Positions 30,958 through 39,763 of a DNA stretch of 39,763 nucleotides are shown piece after piece. Made by a program: the position numbers and the translations under genes. The DNA comes from Polychytrium aggregatum (Eukaryota > Chytridiomycota > Chytridiomycetes > Polychytriales), in contig NW_026516450.1 in assembly GCF_025602895.1 (NCBI RefSeq), positions 1 to 39,763 on the forward strand, given 5' to 3'. Within the stretch, counting starts at the first letter, position 1. Every line of letters begins with the position of its first letter. The notes beneath the pieces are model-generated. The model was not told the origin of the DNA. It saw nothing but the letters and a program-made list of their open reading frames with translations, and did no database searches.

Positions 30958-33460
30958 ATGGTCTCCTACAACTACCCCAGCGACATCAGCCAGGCCATCT
31001 GGTACTATGCCACCACCTTCTGTCGGCACTTTCACGGCATCCCCTTTGACGAAGCCGTTGCTCGCATCCAAGCAGACTCGTTCTTTCTGTATTTCATTAA
31101 GGTGAGGCACTCCCCTTTCTCCTCTTCGCTCTTCCTCTTTTGCATGGCTGGTACCCGCCGTGACCTTTCTTTGTCATGGGTGTCGGTGCCGTTGGTTTTG
31201 GAAACGGGGTTGGCCCTTTCAGCCCGGTTTTGTGGGTGGTTGCCACAACCTTGGTTCGATCGAGAGCTTTTGCTTGGCACATGGCCGTGAGCCCCCCAGA
31301 ACCGGTGCCCGATGGCCCCTCTCTTGCCCAGCCGGAAGGAATGCGGTGCTGACGCTGATGCCGAGATCCATGGCTCCCCTGATGTCTCCGATGGCGTCTC
31401 CAAACGACACCTGCGCTGATGCCTCCAACCATACATCCAATGCCGATTGCTGCTCCCGTGTTCTGATGAGCCCATGTGCTGATGAGCCCATGTGCTGATG
31501 TTCTCATGCTTCTCGCCTACTTCTTCCTCTTCTTGTCCTGCCATCCCTCCAGAACTTTATCGAGAACTGCAACAGTCTGCAAAACGAGAACCGCCTGCCC
31601 CTGGGAATCACCACCGAGGTCCAGATGACCTCCTTGATCCTCGTGCAGCGAGCCGCCAGAGCCCGCGGCGCCATGCTCCAGCATGCCCACCGCCACGAAG
31701 TCGACCAGATCCAGCAGATGGCCGTCCAAGACATCTACGCCTGCTTTGTCGTCTCCTTTATGCTGGCCCAGAAGTGGAACATCGATGTGCCCTGGGACAT
31801 CAAGGCGTGGGTGCTGATCGCCAACGAAGGGCAAGAACTGCTCCAAACTCCCGGCAGCGGGCAGCTCCATCCACTCCAGGCCCGAGTCCTGGTCCAAGCC
31901 GAGCGAGAGTTTCTATCCCTGTGCTCCTACGATCTCTTCATTCAGCCGGAGGAGTACCGCCAGTTTGTCGACACTCTTGTCCATAGCGAAAAATGCTGGC
32001 AGCAGGTCAGTCGCATGATGGAGATGGACTGGGACACTCTCCGCTCGACCTCGGCGGCCCAGAGAGAGAAGCGCTTGGGCAGGCGGCCCAAACCAACCGA
32101 GCAAGTCCCTCCGCTGCTGCAGGAAATGGCTGCGTCGTTCCCAGCAATGTATCGCCAGACAAGTGGTCCCGCTGCCGTGGTTGGGAATCCGGTGCCCAGC
32201 CTCAGCCGGTTCGATGCTGCCCAAATTGCCGCCCACCGAAGCGACGCTGCCCGATCCGGCGAAGCAGAACTCGATGAGCCCAAGTTTGATGCCTTTCGAC
32301 TTGCTGCCCCAAGACTGGAGGCCGCGCGGGTCGACATGTCTGGGCTCGGCCAGTTCAAGCGCGACCACTATAGATCTAGTGGACTGCAGCCAGGCCAGCT
32401 CCGACCAGAGACGACGGCGAGTTTCGGCGCTTCAATTGTGCCCAAATCGCATATCCATCACTTGCACAGCTCGCAAGGCACTGCTCCTCACACTGCTGGC
32501 ACAAGCTTGCAAGGCGACGGCACATACTATGGCTTCAAGGACCTTTTTGACCTGCCCGGGATTCCCCTCGGGCTCGGCTCGCCGCTGCACGTACCCTCTG
32601 CCGCCCTCGATTCCACCACCTCAAAGTTTGCATCGGCTCAGGCGAACACCGGCCCAAAGGACAAGACAACCGGCTTGGACGACATTCCCCTCAACACACA
32701 CCACCCGGTTTCGAGTCGCAATCCTGGCTCGCTTCATTCCGCATCAACCGCCCACGAGGGAACTGGTCAAGGCAGCGTCCCCATCACTGGGTTCGGTATT
32801 GGCGGCATGAGCATTGGTGCTGGCACCCAGCACCGGGTTCCGTCCGCCTCCCCGCGACGACGATACCATTCTCGGTCCCGCTCTCTCGCCGACCTCCCAA
32901 ACAGCTCGTCCAGCCTACTCCTATCCCCGCATGTGTCTATCCGCGACGGCATCAGCCCGGAGGATTGGTCTGTGTTCGACATCATCCCCAGTACCCTGAG
33001 AGAGATTCTTCATCCCCCCATGAAACCCATTCACTGCCACAAGCAGGGCCAGCTCAACGACCATGTCCCCTCCGTTGCCCACAGTGCCCCGAACGGCCAC
33101 TTCTGGGGCACCTACCCATACGCTTCGCTCTCCACCAGCGCTGTCGTTCCCGATCTGGGCTCGGTACCTTCGCACCTACAAAAGCCTCCCTCACCCGCGC
33201 TGCTGCCGCCCTTACCGCCGCCATCGGCATTGTCGCGCCTGTCTCCCGGGCCAAGGCCAGCTGTAGAGTCGATTTCGATGCTCACCGAGAAGCCCCCGAT
33301 GCTGCTCGGATTTGCGGACACGGATAGTGCTCGTCCCTCGATCCCGCGCCCGGATCAAGGTATGTGGATGGCTGCCTCCAAGCCATGGACGCACGGGCTT
33401 GCCGCTGCGTCGAGACCACAATGGGACAGCCACACGACCCTTCTCGATCTCGATGTTTGA
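30958..33460 (+). CDS. Cyclin-box protein (fungal Pcl/Pho80-like)
   Basis: Two exons (30958-31101, 31553-33460) give 683 residues. A cyclin fold lies in about residues 10-195: an N-terminal helix (WYYATTFCRHFHGIPFDEAV), FIENCNSLQNENRLPLG, the helix EVQMTSLILVQRAA, then DIYACFVVSFMLAQKW, and DIKAWVLIANEGQELL. The closing helices RVLVQAEREFLSLCSYDLFI and EEYRQFVDTL are typical of PHO80/PCL-type cyclins, where Glu of AEREFL contacts the kinase interface. The remaining 480 residues are Ser/Pro/His-rich and probably disordered, with RRYHSRSRSL. Such cyclins bind a Pho85-like CDK and act in nutrient, polarity or cell-cycle signalling; the specific partner cannot be told. The intron, 451 bases, contains CCCATGTGCTGATGA duplications near 31465-31500. 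Confidence 0.72.
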
Positions 33461-33929
33461 GCTCGATTCGAGGAGCAGCCGAGTTGGGCCACAAGCTCCT
33501 CTCGCCTCCTTGAGCCGAAAAAAAAAAGATCAAAAGTTCACACCCCTTCAAAAGGAAGCGTTTAATCATCGGGAATCTGTCAAATAAAAAAAAGAAGCAA
33601 AATCAAGGCAAAAAAAAAAAGTCAAAAGATAATGTCTCAAAAAAAAAAAGATCAAGGGGAATATGCAGGAACGTCCAGCTTCTCAAAACCTTCAAGAAAC
33701 CGAAGAGAAACAAGGGACAGCAGGCAAGGACCAAGGCCAAGATCGAAACGGTGGTCCCGCCTGTCCCTCGTCATTCATTCACCCCTCGACGACGCGAAAA
33801 TGCCAGTCCAAGGGAACATTGCGTCTGGATAGGATGGCATTGTCGAGAGGGGGTCAGTCATGTCAGTCATGTCAGTCCGAGTCGGTAGCTATCTTCAGTA
33901 CAGCCCGTTCCGAGCGCAACGGGATGGTG
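33461..33929. other. Spacer with A-rich tracts
   Basis: Between 33518 and 33652 five runs of 8-11 A alternate with GATCAA, GTCAAAAG and GAAGCAA-like spacers, unlike the GC-rich surroundings. A CATGTCAGT triplet repeat follows at about 33848-33876. No gene could be supported. The A tracts may be the cyclin gene's 3' end or relics of retrotransposed tails. Confidence 0.5.
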
Positions 33930-34110
33930 GCTTCCCCCAGTGTCATTCACGCCGACCACTTCACGTTGTTGGCTTGGGAGCACGGTCTTGAATACATCTG
34001 GTCGATCCCTTGTGGCGATGATCGACTGGCACACCGAGACCATGCTCCGCGAGGTATTGGTGTCGCGATGCGAGAGTGTGGTGCATGCATTTGATCGTCT
34101 GGACACCTCC
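33930..34110 (-). pseudogene. Fanzor relic (RuvC-III end), copy C
   Basis: On the minus strand a short frame reads CTTLSHRDTNTSRSMVSVCQ, then SIIATRDRPDVFKTVLP. It aligns with the end of copies A and B (CHTLWDRDVNAARNMISVCQ, SIIATGDRPGVFKTML). Only this part is recognisable; upstream RuvC motifs and the terminal hairpin are missing. It is much more divergent than A and B and represents an older insertion. Confidence 0.65.
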
Positions 34111-34654
34111 GTACACAGTGTGTCTTGTTTCGTTCTGGGCACGCCGCAAGCCAGTATCCGATGAATCGGCAATATCGTCGAAAACGCTCCCTCATCTCCT
34201 TAAAGAATGAGACCAAGGATATGCAGCAACAATGGCATGACGGCCCAACGTGGCTAGATCTCAATAAGGCCCTATCAATGCACTTGTTGACTAGTCACAG
34301 CTCTTCTCCTTTCCCGTGATGTCCGGGTGTCCCGTTTGCATTTGGAGTGGTCATGGATCGATCCAGCGACACATGTCCGCAAACAACGGCGCCGTCAGCC
34401 GATTATGGCGGGCAGCTTGTTTCTGAGGCAAGCGGCCGTTCTTTCCCGGATCTCAAAGACAAGATCCCCTGACTCAACGAATGCCGCATCTTTGTTTTCT
34501 TGTAATGGCTGCTGATAGCAAGAGGACAAAAGAGACAGTTGTTGGGCGCAAGCCCAGACATGAATCGCAGTACATGAACCAGTTCGGCTGCCTTGTCTCG
34601 ACCGAGCCAGCCAGGCCCTCCTGGATGGACGCGGTCCGAATCGGCCGGCTGTCC
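34111..34654. other. Spacer, nothing recognised
   Basis: No supported gene or RNA. The right end is the 3' flank of the minus-strand gene ending at 34655. Confidence 0.45.
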
Positions 34655-37600
34655 TCATCGAATCGAAACAGAGTACCGCAGCTCGTTGACAAAAAACGCA
34701 GAGACACATCCGATCAGCGCTGTCAGCAGCTTCCACCGCAGACGCACAAAGGCCTTGATGCCCAGAGACCATTCGAGATCCGTGATATCGAGCATGACGA
34801 GAGTGTAATCCTCGAATAGGACAGCTGGAGTTGCAGTTTTCGGAAAGGCGGCAAGACAATGTGCACAGAGAGTGGATCAATGGGGGAACAAGCCAGGGGT
34901 GAGTCAATGGTTCTGCGGTGGCCCCAAGGCTGTGCGTGCGCACTGAGTGGCCATTAACACAGCATCCAGTCCAACATAGATGACAAGCCGCTGTCTGCAG
35001 GGCTGTGCTCACCAATGTACTTGGGGGGCTTGTTGTACGGATCCTGCGGGTACTGCGCATCCAGTATTTTCTGTCCCGGCCCATCCTCGATCATGGCGAT
35101 GCCGATGATTTTCTGCGAAGCATAGTATGTGTAAATACGAGGGACGATGTGTCATGTCCGCCCCATCCCTCCTGTCACTCGTTTCTTCAAAAGATCGCTC
35201 GCGGCTTGATCCGGGCCCGTCTCCGCTGCGACTGCGACTCGATCCAAACTCACCAAACCAACGAGTTCGGAGATGGCGTTGCCGGGCCAGATGCTGACGA
35301 TGGTCCAGGGTCGATTGTCAAGCTGCTCGCTCGTCCAGCTGTCTGGATCGTCGGTGGGCATTGCGGAATCGCCGTCCGTAGATTGCATTGTTGGTATGTA
35401 GATGTCACCCGGCAAGCCCATGTCGACGTGGACGAGGGCATTGTGCGGTCGTTTCTTGTGCCGTTTGGAGCCCCGCGGAGCGATGGGCTGGTGTGTCATA
35501 ACGAGCAAATCGGATCTCTGCGCCAATGCGTAGAGGGTACTCTGTAAGCCATGTGTGGATAGAGACAGGTAGCTAAAGAGCATGTCACTCCCAAGCGCAA
35601 GATCGGGCGTGTGGAAACCAGCCTTATGTCGGATCATGTTATCTGTGTCGACTCACAGAGTGGTAAGGCGTCGCAAGGCCGTCGATCATCATCACCGCGA
35701 CACTGCCCTCGGTGTTCAGCAGCGAGCCTTGGACCTGCAGATCCAGCGGATCAACTCGGGATATCCAGTGACTTGTGACATAGAAGCCGCCCGGGGTGTT
35801 GTGCTTGCCAACATACTCCAGCGTATGAATGTGGCCAAAGAAGACAAACGCAAAGACGTTGCCCTGCCGCGAGCGACCTACGGATGTCATTCAATAAGCA
35901 AACCAGGCATACAGCATCAGTATAGCCGAGCAAAATCACAACTTTTCCTCCTGCCATGGACTGCGGCCTGCACAAGCCGTCGATTGAGGCCAGGCCCCAC
36001 CGACACCGAGACGCTGCAAGCGGAAGGCAGGTCGGTTTTGCAGTTGATACTACATCGATAGACAGCTCACCAACGACGGGATGCTTGATAAAGTAGAGTT
36101 CTGGGTCGTTCCGTCGGTGGATTTGAGAAAAGTCATAGCCCGTATGTGCTCGCAGCTGATACAGCCGAGTCGAAGGCACGCATTAAACCGGGTGCCAAGC
36201 GGAATGCAGGCAAGGCCGTGCAGAGCACCGGAATTCTTCACTGTTCCTCAGCGCTCACCATTTTGTTGGACAGCTTTTTCCACGAGCTAGTGTCTGTGCA
36301 AATTGCCGTTTGCAGGCAGATGAGGTCAGTAACGCCTACCAAGAAGACAGAGGCAAAGCAGCCAAGGCACGCAGACAACTCACTGTGGGAGTACTCAAAG
36401 ATAGTCAGACGAAAGTTGATTGAGGTTTCGTCCAGGGGGGAGGCACTGATGACCAAAAAGGTGTTGTTGTCCTTGCTGATCAGAGACGAGAGGGGAGTGA
36501 TGAGTGAGCGAGGCGGACGCAGTTCAAGGTGTACCGCCAGGACGACCGCCACGCAGATGGCTTGTTTGCCTGTCCAAGATGAAGTCGGGTGGCCCAGAGA
36601 CTCACATTGGGGAATAGATCTCCGAGACAGCAATGATATCTATCGGAGCTTTGAAGGTGCCTGAGCATGAGGTGAGATGGCCGTCAGCATTACCGTTAAG
36701 GTAAGCGCGACGATGTCGATATTCATCCGCTGCTGGGACGTCCGCCCCCCCCCAAAAAAAAAGTGCCAAGATTCGATCATACCTATCGAGGGACCGGCAA
36801 TCGTTGTTTCATTCCAATAGACAGGAAGGAGATCGTCCAGGACGCAATCTGAATCACGAGGAAGGAATCGAAAAACTTTGGAATCCAGCTGCCTGCGATA
36901 CAATCGGGGAAGCAAATGCGTAGCAGAGGTATGTGAGTCGCCTTGCGCCATCACAAACCAACACACACCAGCTCGGCGGACCCTGTCCGACAAGAACGGC
37001 ATCGCACCACGGCAATTGGGGGGGGGTGTTGATGGGACTGCGAGATGCTGGGCATGGTTGGCCTTGGCTGTCCCTGGCAGGGGAATGGCCCCGGGCTGTC
37101 CGCTCCGTCTTGGCCCACCTTTCGTAAATCAGCTTGCCATCGAGGCCGATGGAAAGTGCCTCGACCGGCGTATTGCCCTTGTAGTTGTAGTTGTGAACAT
37201 GCACCCCGGTGCCAGGTTCAGGAGCCTTGTCGCTCCAGCAGTCTGAAAGGATCCACCAGGGATGTCAGAAGCCCTGATCCAGGACCAGGTCAGCGACACT
37301 GCCCCCCAGCAACCGAAGAGCCTATCCATTCAGAGCCGTCATACGGCGGCGGCATAGATGTACTTGCCGACACAACTGGGCAAAGGATCCTGTCCTGAGC
37401 AGAACTGCAAGGTCTTGCCATGGTATCTGTGGCGTGGAGTGTCCCCAAGCAAAGTGTCAAATCGGCTGCCAAAGCAGTGGGCTGGCGGACCCACGGGCTG
37501 TCCTGCACAATCTCCTGGATAATCCATGCCACAGCGCCTTCTGTCCGATACCGTACTCGATCGTTTCACCATCCGGATAGGTGTGATAGGATATGGAGAT

Positions 37601-38265
37601 GATTGGGCGGAACGAGGCATCGACCGACGACGAGACCTGGTCGACAATGCCGTGAATGGTGTGCTGATCGACCAGCTTGGGCACTACTTCCGATATATGG
37701 TCAAAGGCATCATTGGATGTGCTCTCCGCGGTTGGAGCCAGGGCAGAGAGCGGGACCATGAAAGTTTGGAGCGAGGCTGCGGGATGGCCAAGCACCACAG
37801 GAGGCAGAACGAGCAAGGCAAAATCGAGCCGAACGCAGGTCAATACAGGCGAGTGAATCGAGACAGATGGGAATACAGTGCAGGAAGCAAGCGCTGCTCC
37901 AGAGTGCCGAAGGATGCAGAGATTCTGTCGGCGTTGTCTGCTTCCTCTTCCGCTCCCATGCAACACTGGGTCGAAGGGGACACACCGTTCGCTTGGCGGA
38001 TGTGCTTTCTGTCCGAGGTCGGCTGTGTGAGCCACGAGAGCTGGAGATGGCTTTGGTCGGCAGAGAGGCCAAAGTACTGCAGCCGGGTGTCGGGATGGCT
38101 CCGGGAAGCGATATCGGTGGCCGAGTAACCTTCCAGGTCATAGGGCCTCAGGATGTGGGCCGATTTGACCCGGGGCAGCGGAAAGGGAGGGGCGTTGATC
38201 AAGAAAATTGTTCCAAGGAAGAGAATGCCAAGGACGCCCACGATGGCGGCGTTGGTGAATGCCAT
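34655..38265 (-). CDS. Unrecognised multi-exon protein with a membrane helix at each end
   Basis: Ten 3' exons on the minus strand fit in phase: 37242-37119, 36892-36783, 36660-36606, 36475-36384, 36293-36259, 36155-36071, 35877-35657, 35541-35254, 35112-35013 and 34824-34655. Upstream coding blocks lie at about 38265-37980 and 37925-37330, but their joins are unsettled. The start at 38265 gives a signal-anchor (IVGVLGILFLGTIFLI). The large middle looks beta-rich, with blade-like segments such as NNTFLVISASPLDETSINFR and GNVFAFVFFGHIHTLEYVGK, N-glycosylation sequons (YWNETT, HNTSS) and few cysteines. The end has DITDLEWSLGIKAFVRLRWK then LLTALIGCVSAFFVNEL, a C-terminal membrane helix. This suggests a luminal or extracellular domain held at both ends, possibly a beta-propeller. 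I do not recognise the family; GHIH alone does not make it a phosphoesterase. Confidence 0.65.
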
Positions 38266-38444
38266 GGCTCCCGGCGGCGTAGAGCGCTCGTCCAGCCGGC
38301 AGGGGTTTGGCGGGTCGGCAAGTGTCAGGCAGATCGAGTCCAAGCGAGGAGGAGGAGACAGGCAGCACGACAACGAGGATGCCTTGGGGAGGGCGTTGTG
38401 CGACCAGGCTGTCCAGGAGGTTGTTGCACGCCACCGCGCCTAGT
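38266..38444. other. Spacer between the minus-strand gene and Fanzor copy B
   Basis: This holds the start-proximal flank of the minus-strand gene; its frame extends upstream of 38265 without a better start. Fanzor homology begins at about 38445 (TGCAG). Confidence 0.5.
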
Positions 38445-39180
38445 TGCAGGAATGGATGAGCACCACACCAAGTCCCAAGATCCTTGGGTTGGCTCCCTTC
38501 CTGCAATACATTCGCCATGTGTTCGATGGAGACATGCTGGACAAACAGCTGTACTTCAGCCTGACCCGGCGACGGCGATTCAAGCGACTCGATCTCTACG
38601 GCAAGCGACAGCGCGCTGTCCACGAGATGTGCAAGCAAGTCATCAACCAGGCACCAAAGGAGACCGAAGTGGTGATTGCCTTTGGGAATGCGTCCTGGAA
38701 ACAGGGGAAGGGATATGCATCCAGTCCCAGGAGGCTCAGGTTTGCCAAGTACTTCGAGCAGTTCCACCACCACCAGAGACGACCACCAGACCGATCCGTC
38801 TCCAAGATCCATGTGTGCTCGGTGAACGCGTTAAACACATCCCAGGTGTGGTCACATTGTCGGGAAGCCAAGCGACTCGAGAAGGTCGAGCATCTTGATA
38901 TCGAGAAACCACACTTTGTCCGGAGCTGTGCAAGCTGCCATACGCTGTGGGATCGAGGCATCAATGCAGCCAGGAATATGATCTCGGTATGCCAGTCGAT
39001 CATCGCCACAGGAGATCGACCGAGTGTATTCAAGACTGTGCTCCCGAAACCAACCAAAACAAAGAGATTGCCAACGAAGACAGGAGTGCAATGCCATGGC
39101 CTGCCCGCTGGGCCTACAGTCAGTCAGCGGGCTTCTGAAGCCAGAAAGTGACTGTCCCGTTTCTTTCTGGATTGACTGTA
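38445..39180 (+). mobile_element. Fanzor-type nuclease, copy B, truncated, catalytic residues replaced
   Basis: An open frame from about 38444 to 39136 (stop TGA after RASEARK at about 39149-39151) is highly similar to copy A over its whole length, but homology stops at the TGCAG at 38445, so the N-terminal half is absent. Relative to copy A the RuvC-II motif VNEFNTS is VNALNTS (Glu to Ala at 38828-38830) and RuvC-III DRDVNAARN is DRGINAARN (Asp to Gly at 38957-38959). Both active-site acids are thus lost while the frame stays open and the CASC zinc pair is kept. It cannot cut DNA. It is either a recently dead fragment or a nuclease-dead derivative. It lies upstream of, and divergent from, the minus-strand gene starting at 38265. 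Confidence 0.8.
39141..39170 (+). repeat. Fanzor copy B 3' hairpin (possible omega-RNA end)
   Basis: The same 30 bases as in copy A: CCAGAAAG, 14-base loop, CTTTCTGG, giving an 8-bp stem. It overlaps the last codons of the frame and is followed by ATTGACTGTA, where shared sequence ends. Confidence 0.8.
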
Positions 39181-39562
39181 GATCCACCTGACCAGGTGTG
39201 CGATATGATCCGACTACGCCGTGTTTGTCCGGATGAGACGATGTGTCCCACTTTTTCTTCAACACGCTCTATGCTGGTCCTGTCATGGAGCCCGGAGTGG
39301 GGACTCATCCTGGCAGCCTGGTCGATCCCACCGGCCCCTCGACAGCATCCCTACCGAAGGTCACTCTGTTCATGAATCTACATGCGTGTTGGAAGCCACC
39401 GACAGCTGCCACCCTCTCCGGCAACCAAGTTCATCGACCACCACGGTCCCTACAGCCGACAAGAGGATGCGAGCATGAGTCACGGACTGGAAGCAACTCC
39501 CAAGATGCTCAACACAATTGACAGTCGACAGCAGGCATCCTCCAAACAGTTGTCTCGATTGA
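39181..39562. other. Spacer, nothing recognised
   Basis: Overlapping short frames on both strands without recognisable domains. The right end is the 3' flank of the carrier gene entering from the window edge. Confidence 0.45.
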
Positions 39563-39763
39563 TCAAAGTTTGGCAGACTCTGCTTCAGAATACTCCTCCC
39601 GCCTCCTCCTCTCGGCACCGAAAATAAATCTACTGGCCGCGCACCAGATTACAAACCTGTACTCGTCTTGGATGTATGCCGATCGTATCGAGTCGTAGAG
39701 GACGAACTGCAGGGCTCCGCCAAGAGAGGTTTTCAGGGCGTTGGCCGCGAGTCCGCGGTAGAG
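39563..39763 (-). CDS. Mitochondrial carrier family protein, C-terminal fragment
   Basis: The minus strand from the window edge reads LYRGLAANALKTSLGGALQF then VLYDSIRSAYIQDEYR, a third-repeat end of an SLC25 carrier: the (F/L)YRG-x3-N motif followed by the sixth membrane helix with a Tyr-Asp at its end. The frame continues to a TGA at 39565-39563 through a basic tail (ERRRRE). The donor-like AG|GTTTGT after the Tyr could instead begin an intron. The transported substrate cannot be told from this fragment, and the rest of the gene lies outside the window. Confidence 0.7.
   Translation of the reverse strand, partial: LYRGLAANALKTSLGGALQFVLYDSIRSAYIQDEYRFVIWCAASRFIFGAERRRREEYSEAESAKL

Noticed and set aside
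35657-35877. Metallophosphoesterase call from the GHIHT motif
   Set aside because: The other metal-binding motifs (DxH, GDxxD, GNH) are missing in the expected order, so one GHxH is not enough.
38138-38812. Minus-strand frame opposite Fanzor copy B, and its twin opposite copy A at 23523-23957
   Set aside because: These are antisense shadows of the Fanzor frame; they recur only because the element is duplicated.

Overview
The window looks like a piece of nuclear genome from an early-diverging fungus, most likely a zoosporic (chytrid-type) lineage. It is GC-rich and its genes are broken by many short GT-AG introns (roughly 60-360 bases). The gene content is typically fungal: a DUF1752 regulator, ALG11, a HERP/Usa1-like protein and a cyclin. 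It also carries Fanzor (eukaryotic TnpB-like) sequences and an apparent selenoprotein gene, both known from some early-branching fungi but not from yeasts or moulds. The assignment is inference from gene content; no rRNA marker is present.

Layout, left to right: (1) 1-1851, intergenic with tandem repeats; (2) DUF1752-type regulator, +, 1852-3605, with a possible spliced extension to 3780; (3) SLC25A46/Ugo1-like outer mitochondrial membrane protein, +, 5522-8674, five exons; (4) an unrecognised low-complexity protein, +, 10253-11122; (5) a tetraspanin-like four-helix membrane protein, -, 12833-11811; (6) U3 snoRNA, +, about 13480-13705, with its own TATA box; (7) a zinc-free quinone oxidoreductase of the MDR family, -, 16358-14235, eight exons; (8) divergent from it, a selenoprotein H gene, +, 16703-17662, with an in-frame TGA in a C-x-x-U motif; (9) NUFIP1, +, 18294-20703; (10) the ubiquitin E2 variant MMS2/UEV, -, 22751-21197; (11) a CA microsatellite and Fanzor copy A, -, about 23890-23148; (12) a HERP/Usa1-like ERAD protein, -, 26865-24790, divergent from ALG11, +, 27414-29934; (13) a cyclin-box protein, +, 30958-33460; (14) a Fanzor relic, -, about 34110-33930; (15) an unrecognised multi-exon protein with a membrane helix at each end, -, 38265-34655; (16) Fanzor copy B, +, about 38445-39180; (17) the 3' end of a mitochondrial carrier gene, -, entering from the right edge.

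The main discovery is the selenoprotein H gene. Splicing exons whose phases all agree places TGA exactly at the selenocysteine position of the family motif CTSU, and the sequence after it aligns with the rest of the SELENOH thioredoxin-like domain. A weak SECIS candidate lies in the 3' untranslated region. U3 snoRNA and NUFIP1 lie close by. NUFIP1 assembles L7Ae-type RNPs, a class that includes box C/D snoRNPs such as U3 and, in animals, the SECIS-binding protein SBP2. This proximity may be chance.

The second discovery is a set of three related Fanzor sequences. Copies A and B share the same 3' terminal hairpin. Copy B keeps a long open frame but has lost its RuvC-II Glu and RuvC-III Asp. Exon coordinates below come from reading splice sites by eye and checking that phases and family alignments agree. 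No transcript data were available.
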